From positions 39,150,911 through 39,214,910 of the forward strand of contig JAGTTD010000007.1 in assembly GCA_018398585.1 (NCBI GenBank): a DNA stretch of 64,000 nt, given 5' to 3'. Under the pieces are notes generated by a model that was not told the DNA's origin, made no database searches, and saw only the letters and a program-made list of their open reading frames with translations. Below are positions 24,301 through 34,223 of the stretch, in pieces (positions within the stretch are counted from its first letter, which is position 1; every line of letters starts with the position of its first letter). A program made the translations under genes and the position numbers. This stretch comes from Simmondsia chinensis (taxonomy: Eukaryota; Streptophyta; Magnoliopsida; Caryophyllales; Simmondsiaceae).

Positions 24301-27300
24301 TGCTTGACCCGGCTAATGCTCCTGATCAATTTGATAAGGGCTCATAAAGAACTCGTTAAGAGCTTGTTAATTGTTTGGTATTAGCTCAAAAACGGTTTGA
24401 TAATGGCGTGAAGGTAACTCGAATAGCCTGACTCGACTACAAGCTTGATTTGACTTGGTTATAAGCTTGATTAGTCTAACGAGCCAAGTGTCAAACATGC
24501 TAATATTTTATCAAACCGAGTTTGAACAGAGTTTTGAAAACTCGAGAGGCTCGGCCCATTTACACCACTAGACTGTAACCGATAGAACATCATGTTTCAT
24601 ATAAAATCATTATTTTATCCTTCTATTTATATTTTATTTTTTGCCTTTACAATAGTCATGCTTTTTACGATCTTGACTACTTATTTTAAGCCTAGATCAG
24701 TAACATGATAATCATCTTAAATTTTCAGGCGTGCTTCTTCAGGCAATTCTACAGGCCCATTCGAAAGTCTGATTACTTGACACTTCGCCATGGATTTATT
24801 AGTGTAGGTTTCTCAATCAAATGCTTTGAGTCTCTTCATCCTCCTATCAGGGTATATTATGAAGTTCTCCTTCTGTAGGTTCACCTAGCCCCTGGAAGTA
24901 AATTTGATTTCCAGAAATACATCAAAAGGTCATTGGAAGATGACTTCAAGGTAGTTGTTGGTATCAGGTAAATCTATTTTCTTTCAGAAACTTTTGTTTT
25001 CTTCCTTATGGTACGTCGAATAGCTCTCTCTGTTGCCCATATCCTGGTTTATCTCATTTTTGTGACTTTTTTGCTATGATGGCAGTCCTCTGTTGTGGGC
25101 TTCGGCGTTAGTCTTTTTGCTTCTTAATGTGGATAGTAAGTGGTTTTATCTTCTTTGATGCCCTACCCTCCAAAAGAAACTAAGTTAATGATTCCATATG
25201 ATTGATGGATCTTGTTTGCTTCTTTCAGGTTGGTTGGTTATGAACTATATTTCTTTTCTACCTCTTCTGGTAAGACAACACAGAAGTAATAGCTCTGTTT
25301 GTTACGGAAAATATTTTTTGTCTCAATTCTATTGTTTCTTTGCTTAACTTTATAGCAACAATCACAAATACGGAAAAATGTTATCCTTTAGGGCAAAACA
25401 TCTGCTTGCACAGAGGGAAAACATTTTCCATTTTAATCTCACGTTATATGTTGCACTTTAACCTCAACAATGACGAGTATTCTTAATGTAGAATATTTTA
25501 TAAAGAAAAATTTTGTAATAAGGAAAATGTTATCAGTTGAACCAAACAGATCCTTAATGTGTATAAAAGGAAGATGTTGAAATTTGACTCGTTGGGGTGG
25601 TGCCAGGTGATCCTAGACATTGGTACAAAGCTACAAGCAATAATAGCAAGGATGGCCCTAGAAATTACTGAAAGGCATGCAGTGATTCAGGGAATGCCCC
25701 TCGTCCAAGTCTCAGATAAGCACTTCTGGTTCGGCTGGCCTAAGTTGATGCTTTATCTCATTCATTTTGTTCTATTTCAGGTATTTGGATTGTCTCTCTC
25801 TTTTAGGTTTATGTTACAATGACATGCATTTTCAGTAATGTTAAAAGATCGAAAAAATTTAGAAATAGTCTCTCTACAGGGTAACACTTTGTAGGGGTAA
25901 GACTGTGTATATCTTACCTTCTCTAGACCTTGCTTTGGTGGGAACCTCTTTAAGGCACTGGGCTTTCATTGTTGTTATAGAAAGATTGGAAAAAGTAGCT
26001 TAGAAAGGCATCACGTTTGGAACAAAGAACAAGAAGGGCAATATGTTCAAAAGAACATGTTTTGAAGCTTTATGTTGTCCTATAAAACGTGTCACCCTTA
26101 TCTTTTTCTTTCTCAAAACATGTTGGCCTTCTTGTATATATAGTAAATATTATGACATTTTTATTTCTTTTCTCAAACATAATGCCCTTCAAAGATTTTC
26201 ACCAAAAAGGACATGTAGCAAAATTTCCTAATCAGTCTTTTTTTTTTCTATTTTTACAGAATGCATTCGAGATAACTTATTTCTTCTGGACATGGGTAAT
26301 AAGTCACTAATTCTCCCTCCATCTTTTTTAATGTTACTATTGATTCCCATGGCTAACATTGCGTGAATATGTGTTGCTGTTGTAGTATGAATTCGGTTTA
26401 AAGTCTTGTTTCCATGCGGATTGGAATATGCAAATTATTAGAGTATGTCTTGGGTAAGCAATTCTGCCTCAACCTGTAAAATTCACTATAATTTCTCTTT
26501 TCTGCAAACCTTTCTGTTAATTAGCCAAAGAGGGTAAGAAGAAAAAGTATTGAAACAATTCATTTGTCTTAGCGATCCATTCATATTTTCATCGTGGATG
26601 ATGAAAATGTAATTATATAGCATTGCATTTTACAATCCAACTATATTTCTTTGTCACGTAGATTTTTGGACTCAATTTGATGCTTTAATTGTGTATACAA
26701 TAGCACATTTGTAAGGCAATGTTGTTTGAAATCTCAGGTTTATAGGCCAAGTTATGGTTAGCTACTCCACCCTTCCACTGTATGCTCTTGTCAGTCAGGT
26801 ATGGTACTACAGCCTACTATAAGCTCAAATATAAAAACTAAAGAAGGAAAGCTAGCCTCCTTGAAATATACTCCCTAGTTAAGCATTGTAGTGAATACAT
26901 GTATATTGTATGTATGCAATACACAGAGTAAAAATCATCAGATCATAAAAGATTCTCATGTATTTAGTGGTGTAAATTAGCCTAGCTGGCTCGCAAGAGC
27001 CCATCGTAAAGCTCGAAAGACTTAGCTTGTTTCGAGCTTGAGCTAGTCCGAACCAAGCCGAGCCAGAGGCTAGTAAAGCTCAAGCTCGTAGGTGGATAGT
27101 GAGCCTAAATGAGCTTCTTCTAATATAATTTATTAGCTTAAATATGACCAATTGAGCCTAAATGAGTCTAAATGAGCCTATTGTTGATACAATTTATTAG
27201 CGTAAATGAGTTTAAATAAGACATGCATAGTTCAAACTCATGGAGCTGGGTTCAAGCTTTACTGAGCTGAGCCAAACGTGAGCCTAGGATGACTTGAGCT

Positions 27301-27612
27301 CAAGCTGAGTTAAATGCAAACAAGTTGAGCTTCTTGGGTTTGGATCAGCTCGTATACACCCTTACATGTAATAGTCTCTTTTATAGTCCAATATTACCAT
27401 GTACTCAAGCTATGCATGGATAGTAGTTTTATTCCTGATTACATAAATTTGTATGTGGGGGTGGGCAGATGGGATCAACAATGAAGAGATCAATATTTGA
27501 TGATCAAACATCAAAGGCCCTAACAAACTGGCGTAAGACAGCACGGAAGAAGAGCGAGGGCAAATCAACACATTCCTCCGAGTCCCAACACCTTGGTGGT
27601 GCCGGGCCTTGA
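21370..27612 (+). CDS. MLO: MLO-family seven-transmembrane protein
   Basis: MLO proteins are plant-specific plasma-membrane proteins with calmodulin-binding tails. Some clades are powdery-mildew susceptibility factors; others act in root thigmomorphogenesis or pollen-tube reception, and calcium-channel activity has been reported. Fifteen exons, all in phase: 21370-21513, 21634-21691, 21808-22046, 22541-22657, 23042-23099, 23965-24053, 24729-24803, 24879-24967, 25086-25135, 25229-25269, 25607-25780, 26260-26295, 26386-26453, 26738-26798, 27469-27612; 480 residues. Family hallmarks: [20 protein letters not shown] (first membrane segment), [61 protein letters not shown]. The tail contains a calmodulin-binding-like [12 protein letters not shown] and stops about 25 residues later, so it is short for the family. 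The leader has a GA repeat. Clade not decided. Confidence 0.93.
22321..22470 (+). mobile_element. tRNA-derived SINE, family X copy 1 (MLO intron)
   Basis: A-box-like GTCAGTGGTTAGGCTAC, B-box-like GAGGTTTTGGATTT, then the body ending TAGAGCAATGTTGTACCTCC. The same order and ending occur at 38358-38490 (TAGAGCAATATTGTACCTCA), so the two are copies of one SINE family. Confidence 0.6.
24140..24575. mobile_element. GAGCTCG-rich hAT-like MITE in an MLO intron
   Basis: Starts near TAGGAGTGCATGTGAGCC and ends near GGCCCATTTACACCACTA, imperfect inverted ends of the type seen in the element at 26965-27364. The interior is full of AAGCTCG/GAGCTTG variants. A clean target duplication was not found. Confidence 0.5.
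25300..25553. mobile_element. GGAAAA-rich MITE-like repeat, copy 3 (MLO intron)
   Basis: Begins GTTACGGAAAATATTTTTTG and ends AATGTTATCAGTTGAACCAA, an imperfect inverted pair, with ACAGAGGGAAAACATTTTCC inside. Same family as 2395-2672 and 6105-6575. Confidence 0.5.
25870..25978 (+). mobile_element. RTE-LINE 3'-tail/SINE-like fragment (MLO intron)
   Basis: CTCTCTACAGGGTAACACTT, a GTGTATATCTTACC block, AGACCTTGCTTTGGTGGGAA, AGGCACTGGGC and a terminal ATTGTTGTTATAG. This follows the LINE 3' tail at 54618-54763 block for block, including the TTG-rich end. No 5S or tRNA head seen. Confidence 0.6.
26965..27364. mobile_element. 400-bp GAGCTCG-rich hAT-like MITE with 8-bp target duplication
   Basis: The ends TAGTGGTGTAAATTAGCC and (complement of the right end) TAAGGGTGTATACGAGCTG form imperfect terminal inverted repeats. 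Flanks CATGTATT (26957-26964) and CATGTAAT (27365-27372) match at 7 of 8 positions. Eight-base duplications and AGGGGTGTAAA-like ends fit the hAT superfamily. It lies in the last MLO intron and carries no open frame. Confidence 0.7.
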
Positions 27613-28090
27613 AGGAGCCCCCCCTACGCGTCACCAAGACTTGCAAGCGTCGTCTGCTTGGAAGAACCTGACCACTGTCGCCATGGGGCGGCCCCTCTGT
27701 AATTTTGAAGATGGTGGCATATGAAATTGTTGGGAATGTGGGTTAAAGGATTGAGATTTTCCTGTGTTTATATAGTGTTTGTATGGTTTTCTTTGTAACT
27801 TGTAAGAAATATCATTATTGTTTGTAGATTTGAAGGCTATTTTTTCCCCTATATTCTAGTTGCAGGGTTTAGAGAAATTTGCACAGAGAACTATTTACCA
27901 TAAGGTGTTGGTCTCGGTAATGTTTTTGAAGAGTCAAAATTTGTTATTTTTCTCTTTTCTATATAATTGTGCATTTGTGTGGTTAAGATGGAGTTTGTTA
28001 TTTGATTATGGCTTGTTTGCCCAAACCTTTTTATGAAAAATATTTTTCCTAGAAGAAATAATTTTTTGGGGATTTAAGTGAATTACCAAA

Positions 28091-28325
28091 GAGGGCACGG
28101 GCACCAACTCGCAATCACCGGATCCCATTAGAACTCCAAAATTAAGGGTGCTTGAGCGAGAGCAGTACTAGGATGGGTGGTCTCCTCGGAAGTTCTCACC
28201 CTCAGGTTTTGAGCACTAGGAAACAGCATCTCCTCAGGTTAACACTCTGAAGGGGGGAAGTTATGTACATCCGCCCCCCTAGACCTTGAGTAGGTGGGAG
28301 CCATTGAGGTACTGGGTATGTTCCT
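28091..28325 (+). mobile_element. Composite short element: 5S rRNA-like head plus RTE-LINE tail, copy 1
   Basis: The first ~115 bp follow plant 5S rRNA: ACCGGATCCCATTAGAACTC, AATTAAGGGTGCTTGAGCGA (A-box region, about 28140-28158) and AGTACTAGGATGGGTGG (C-box region, about 28164-28181), at normal spacing. From about 28200 it changes to the RTE tail: CTCAGGTTTTGAGCACTAGG, AAACAGCATCTCC, GTACATCCGCCCCCCTAGAC, GTGGGAGCCATTGAGGTACT. Substitutions, for example at the 5S 5' end and in loop positions, make a working 5S rRNA unlikely. Pol III internal control regions are recognisable, so the head could serve as promoter; that is inference. No target duplication found. Confidence 0.75.
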
Positions 28326-28382
28326 TTTTCTTTTTTAAATAGAACTTTAAATTGTCTTTTTGCTTTTATGCAAAAATCCTAA

Positions 28383-28593
28383 GAGAATACCAACACGTAA
28401 GCACCGGATCCCATTAGAATTCTAAATTTAAACGTGCTTGGGTAAGTAGTACCAAAATGGTGACATCCCGAGGAGTCCTCGTATTACACCCCTCAGGTTG
28501 AGGGTTCTTGGAAACCACCTCCCTGAAAGGAAAAGGCTGTGTACATCCACCCCCCCAAGACCCTGCTTAGGCGGAAACTTTTGGGGGCATTAG
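28383..28593 (+). mobile_element. Composite short element: 5S rRNA-like head plus RTE-LINE tail, copy 2
   Basis: Same order as copy 1, about 60 bp downstream, same strand. 5S-like head: GCACCGGATCCCATTAGAAT, AAACGTGCTTGGGTAAGTAG, GGAGTCCTCGTATTACACCC (this part is closer to 5S than in copy 1). Tail: CCTCAGGTTGAGGGTTCTTG, GAAACCACCTCCCTGAAAGG, GTACATCCACCCCCCCAAGA, CCCTGCTTAGGCGGAAAC. The C-box region is more decayed than in copy 1. The two copies differ enough to be independent or old insertions. Confidence 0.75.
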
Positions 28594-28995
28594 AAATATT
28601 GCTTTTAAGTAAAAATAAAAAAAAACTAATATTTCTTTTTTAAAACAAAAACAAAAACAAAAACAAAAGCAAATAATTAAAAAATTTTCAAATAAAAATA
28701 CTCCTAATAAAGTCGAAAAGATCCGTAACAATGCTTCTCATTAAAATGAAAAAAAAAAAACGCTTTTTCATAACATTGTTAGATATACCCTAATCAAAGT
28801 ATAGCTAAATATTTCATAAAATGAAGTTGAATATACCACAATAGATTATATAATAATAATAATATAATATATTTAAATAAGAATGGAATACAAGCATTCT
28901 TTTGGCAAACAATATAAAAGGCATAGGAATCATAACCGCAGAGCAGCGAGCGAGGGAGGGGAAAGAGAGAGAAGAGGAGGATAGCAAAGACACTA

Positions 28996-31900
28996 ATGGA
29001 GACTTCTCTGAGGTACAGCGGAGACTCCAAAGCTCTACGAATCCATGCCAAGGAGAAGTTTCCTCTCGATTCCAAGACCTTCTTTCAGGTTTTTCTTCTT
29101 CCTTTCTGTTTCTGAATCTGTGAGTTCATGCAATTCTTTCTCCTCTCATTGCGTTTCATTTCTGCTTCTATAGCTTCCTTTGGAATTTTTCAGTAAACCC
29201 TAATTGTAGTCATACGAGCGCGTGGTTGTTTGGAAATTTGTTCGTGCCTTCAGAAATGTATTAATATTGTGGGTGATAATTTGGTCATAATCAAGGTGTT
29301 ATAAACAGAATTCAAATGCCCATGGTGTATTCGGACTATTGTGTGTATAGTTGGGTAATGGTTAATAAGTTTGAGTCAGTTCAAGTTTCTCATATCGGTA
29401 GAGAAGGAAATTAAGCAGCAGATTAAGCAACAGGCCATCTTGGTGGGGTAGAGGTAGAGTAGAGGAGGAATAGATGAGGAAGCTGCAGCGGGAGTTGTCA
29501 GCGATGATGCACAAGCTAGTGCTGTGCTGTCTATTAATAGTGCGCTTAGTGTTCTCGATAAATTTTAAAAAGATGTGAAGCTTAGTTATGTGGGTTGGAA
29601 AAAAAGATACTGCCTATTTGATACTAAATACTTCACAAACCCTTAACATGGAGCATGTATCCTACAATTATTATGCTTATTCATGAAATAGATACTTCTG
29701 AACCACTTGCAAGGTGGGGATTGCAGTTGAAGTATGTACTCTGTTGTTAAATTAAGATAAGAGGATGATGTTGCAGCTTACTATCTGCGGGTAGTTTCCG
29801 GCAAAGCTGAATGTACTGAAACGGTATGCCGTACCAAGAAAAAGCTCTATATTCTGTTTGCAGTAATTGCTTTGACCCATTCTTGCTCCCTGTTTTGGTA
29901 ATTGTTAAAATATTATACTGGGGATTTCCGTAGCGAGAGTTTGGTATTGTGCGATACATACAGCCACCCCTGGGCGAAGTTGGAAGAAAAGGACATTGGT
30001 GAGCATAGTCCGCCTTTAAGCTTCTTGCCTTTGAATATCGGATTGTCGATACTGGAAAAGCTTTGAGAACCCCTATAACTTGGTCATCTGGTTACAAGTG
30101 AGAACCTGATCTACTCGCCCTTGAAGACCGGATAGACAATGAAACCGGAATGTCCCTTCGTCGCACCCGGCCATATGACATTAACCCTATAAATACCCTT
30201 TCTTTGTCGGATATCTCCAAAGAGACATAAATACCCCCTACCACATCATATGGCAGTGGTTCTAGATCCCCTGGTTCTCTCGAACTCCCTTAAGAACTCC
30301 AAAGCTCAAAAATTCCCTCAAAAGGAACCCAAATTCTCTGGTCTTGTTCTTCCCACAAGCTTGAGTTCAACTCTTCTAATCTAAATAACCCTTCTAAAAG
30401 CAGTAATATAGCCTTTGATGGTGACCCAACTTTGTTTCCCTTCCTTTCACTGTAATCGTTATCCAAACATGAGAGCTGGTTCATTGCTCACCCTCTTTTG
30501 GCACCCCTTCTTTTCTCTTCCTTCGCTATTACTTTACTTCGGAGTAGGAAATGATGCAAAAATACCATTGCCTGACATGTTCGAATCTTCACGAGGATTG
30601 TTAATTATGGTTGTGTAGAATGCTCGCTAGAGACTCAACTTTCAATGTTTTTTTGTACGTACATTTCACTGCTTTGCAATTGGATATTCACCTGTTTCCT
30701 CTTTGTTAGATGTTCTTTAGTGAAGAATGTTCCTGTTTCAGGTCCATGGAGAGCTAGACACAAAAGTTGGAGCTCCAAGCTTTTGTCTAATGCTGAGGCA
30801 CTTCTACCCCAATGTAAGTCTTCCTTTTGCAATCATGGTGATGGATTCTAGCAGTTGATTCGATATATTAATACACCTGAGTATTGACTGCAGTTATCAG
30901 CTAGCCTTGGTGTGGGTTTGCAAATTGATAAGCATGAGAAGCTGCGATATAGTGTACGCGGTAAGAAGGCATTTCCTGTGACATCTAAGGGCTTGATCAA
31001 CTTTAATGTCAAGGGGCGATGTGTCGTTGACAATGAATTTAGACAGGTACGCTATCTTTCTACTTCATTTATATGGTTCATAAATGTGTCAATAGGTAAA
31101 TGTCTCAGGTGGTGAGAACTCCTGCCTCCCAGTGACAGAAGGTGCTTATCAGGGATCACGAGAAATGTTTTCCTGATAATTTTTTCTCTTCTAACCGGTT
31201 GTCCCTTTTCTTTTTGATATACTAAGTTGGAGGTCTGCGCTACGGTAGCATTAATGGATAAGGCTTGGGGTGAAAATGCATTCGAACCTAGCAGAGTCTG
31301 AAGGAGTTTAATAAGTGATGCTAGATATTTATGTGTGGAACAGAAGAAGATGTCTTCTGTACCTTCAAACTAATTGATCCTTGCTTGTAATTGTTCACGT
31401 ATGGCATCCTATCAACAACGGAAGCTCATTTGACACTTCCTGTTAGGTTACTCATGTGCTTGCTAACACTTTGCAGAGGAAGTCGCTAGGAGCAGCAGAA
31501 TTTTCCTGGAGTATTCTCAATTTTGAGAAGGATCAAGATGTGAGGTTCAAGGTTGGCTATGAAGTTTTTGAAAAGGTGAGAACTTTTTGTTGATCACGCA
31601 TTTAGGTACTGTTATTAGTACCAGTAGACAAAAGTTACAAATATCTTGTTTTGCTCAAGTAACACAAGAGCATCCCTAGTCTTTGATTACTGAGTGGAAC
31701 CTAAGCCTTTCAGTCTCAGCTACTGTTTTAGAGGGCAGAGCAATGGGTAAATGGCAATCTAGCTTGCGGTGATGGTGGTGTAAAGCTAGAATAAGAAGGA
31801 AAAAGAGCGGAAAAAGGAGAAGAAAGCAACTGATAGATGAATAGCATTTATAAGATCCTATTTGTCAAGGAACATCAATAGCGTTTTTTCTGCATAAATG

Positions 31901-32547
31901 AATTTTCAAATTTTAATTGCCATAAGAATGGCATACTTAGTGATAAAAAAAAGAATGACATACTTAGTTCAAATCAATAAACTATGGTGGCGCAATTGTG
32001 CAAAGCTATGCGTAAAGCAACATGTACTGATTAGTGTTACATGTACTGTTGGTAGACTTGTGAGGTTAGGCCTAGAATTGCCTTGTCACCCCTTCCATTC
32101 TTCATTGAGTAACTTTGAATTGCCCACTCACTGTCAATGAGCCGTCTATTCTAAAGGATTAAGTTCATAGGTGAAGTGTTGTATTGGTTTTATACTCTAA
32201 TTTTCCCCCCCTTATGTGAATATCTATTGGACTTATAGCATGAATAGTGCACAGACCCACCTTATGCCTTTGCTGAAATTATTTAATACCGAGAGTGGGG
32301 GGCTATTGGAATTCAAATTTGCGATCAACAAGAAGGTTTTGATAGCATGTTAAGAAACTAATGATCCCAAAGGCTTAAGCTGATGGGTGAAGGACTTGGA
32401 ATGGTTTGATACTTTAATACTAATCACCCTTCTTGTTTTTGTTTTGCTCTCCACTTGTTTTAGGTACCATACTTTCAGATCAGAGAAAACAACTGGACCG
32501 TTATTGCTGATACAAAGGGCAGATGGAATATAAGATATGACCTGTGA
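28996..32547 (+). CDS. OEP21: OEP21: chloroplast outer-envelope solute channel
   Basis: OEP21 is a beta-barrel, anion-selective, ATP- and triose-phosphate-regulated pore of the plastid outer envelope that passes phosphorylated sugars. Five exons in phase: 28996-29088, 30742-30813, 30894-31046, 31477-31575, 32464-32547; 166 residues, the usual family length. Conserved stretches: [20 protein letters not shown] at the start, then [77 protein letters not shown], and the terminal GRWNIRYDL. No cleavable transit peptide, as expected for an outer-envelope protein. Upstream lie two 5S/RTE composite elements within 1 kb. The next gene, MCD1, is also a chloroplast-envelope protein. Confidence 0.95.
29089..30741 (+). 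other. Large first intron of OEP21 with a possible LTR remnant
   Basis: A 1,653-bp intron. From about 29.99 to 30.56 kb the base composition changes, with a TATA-like CCCTATAAATACCC at about 30186-30198 preceded by imperfect GACCGGAT repeats, reminiscent of a solo LTR promoter. No TG..CA ends, target duplication or coding frame was confirmed. Confidence 0.35.
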
Positions 32548-32929
32548 CCCTGTGAAAAGCATTTGCTTTTATAAGGTTAGATTACAGTAAGAATTACCCA
32601 AGCAAACAAAATAAGAACATTACACACATAAAGACTGTAATTAAGTGGGCTCATTCACCTACTGTTTAGAGTTGTTGATTTCCCTGGGTGTCTCTTAACG
32701 TTGAGAATCTGATGGCGTTTGAGCCCTGAAGCCAGCTGTGACGAATTGCAAATACCGATTTAGTAAGAATTAATTTGATTGAAGCTATAGCGTTATTGTT
32801 GCTAATTGCACCAGGTAGAGAGCTGTATTGGCAAATTCATGGGACAAATTCACAATCGCTAGCATACGCGTGATGCATTTTGTTACTATTGAATGTGACA
32901 TTAACATTTGCTGATAGGTGGCTTTATAC

Positions 32930-33300
32930 TCGACTATCTGTGCCTTTAGAGCTCGCTCAAATCCTTTTGAACTCTTGTTTAGTTTATCGAGACGACCCCC
33001 AGCTTTACAAAGCTCGACCTCGTTAGCTCGTGGTTGTAAACGAGTCTAAGCGAGCGTATCTTAATATGATTAATTTGTTTAAATGTTTCCAATCGAGTCA
33101 AGTTTGATTCTAAATAAGCACAAAAATTGCAAGTTTAAGCCAGGTTTTAAGTTCAACGAAGCCGAGTTAAGCTTGAGTGTACAACAAGCCGAGCTTAAAC
33201 TTGAAGTTTTCAAGTTTCAAAAGCTTCGAGTTGAGCTTGAATTGAGCTAAATCTATATGAGCCAATCCTCAAGCTTGATGAGCTTGGGCTTAGCTATGCA
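32930..33300. repeat. GAGCTCG-rich dispersed repeat, OEP21-MCD1 spacer copy
   Basis: Many AGCTCG, GAGCTTG, CGAGTT and AAGCTCGACC variants. Same family as 26965-27364 but without clear ends. Confidence 0.5.
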
Positions 33301-34091
33301 CATATTTGAACCGAGAAGAAAGAAACATATTTGAAACTAGCTTATGAGAAGCGGGATAGCTCGTTATGCTTATATGTGGATATCCCGTGCCTTTGTTGAA
33401 CATGGGAGTGAGATGCATCCTTTGCTCCTCCATTCTTCCATGGGTAGAAGCGGGCGGCACTCTTCCCAACTATGCTCATCTCTCCTCTTACTAACCGCAA
33501 TGCTTCGTTTTGCAACTGGGGAAATGGAATAAAGAGGGGTAAAGAGAAGGAGAGTAAAGTATTATGCTACCTGTATTTAGATATGTCTAATAAAAAAGAG
33601 TAAAGGTAAAAAAAAACAAATGAGTTATTTTTTTTTGACAATTGGGAGGTAATATTAGTTTGTTCAATACATGACTAGACTTGGCTCATTAATCAAATCC
33701 AGTTTAGTAAAGCTCATTATCACGCTGAGTTGAAATGGCAATTAAACCAAGCTATTCAAGAACTATCGGACCATCATGGATCCTTTGTTGAGGTAATACC
33801 ATGACATTGATGAGTCCTTATATTATTAAATTATTTACAAATGCTTATGTTGACGGAGTTGTATAGATATTTTATTGCCTAAAAGTTTTACAAAGAGTTG
33901 TTTTAATCTTCACTTCACTCTTGCAAACTCTACCAAAAAAAAAAAAAGGGACAAAATAAATCATTAAAACAGGCCACCCGGGCTTCATAAATCTTGGCCT
34001 ATAGTAATAAATATACAAAAAAGAGGGGCTAGACACAGGGTCCATTTGGTCTCACATGCCGGCCCATTCGATCATCAATGGACTTCCTACA

Positions 34092-34115
34092 GAGTCAGAG
34101 TCAGAGTCAGAGTCA
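34092..34115 (+). repeat. Hexanucleotide microsatellite (AGAGTC)4 upstream of MCD1
   Basis: Four perfect AGAGTC units about 110 bp upstream of the MCD1 ATG, probably in the promoter or leader. Confidence 0.85.
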
Positions 34116-34223
34116 GTACTAGCAATTTTCTATCCTCTCTTTCTTCTCTTTTGCGTTCCCAGTCACAATCTCCCAATTAGCTGATATGATCTCTCAAGTT
34201 TCATCATCCTACGAAGAATCATA

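Larger units (their letters stand above)
27613..28995. other. Intergenic interval between MLO and OEP21
   Basis: MLO 3' flank to about 27.9 kb, then two 5S/RTE composite elements (28091-28325, 28383-28593), then AT-rich promoter DNA of OEP21 with a GA-rich leader (about 28945-28985). No other gene. Confidence 0.65.
32548..34223. other. Intergenic interval between OEP21 and MCD1
   Basis: OEP21 3'UTR, then a GAGCTCG-family repeat (about 32930-33300), AT-rich DNA, a second short GAGCTC-type fragment (33660-33740), and the MCD1 promoter with an (AGAGTC)4 repeat at 34092-34115. No gene seen. Confidence 0.6.

Noticed and set aside
28091..28205. A functional 5S rRNA gene
   Set aside because: Several differences from plant 5S, two diverged single copies rather than a tandem array, and an immediate switch to RTE-tail DNA.
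28091..28593. Cassandra TRIM with two 5S-bearing LTRs
   Set aside because: The two units are directly repeated, which would fit LTRs, but the ~60 bp between them lacks a primer-binding site and polypurine tract, and the sequence after the 5S part is RTE tail. Kept only as an alternative to test.
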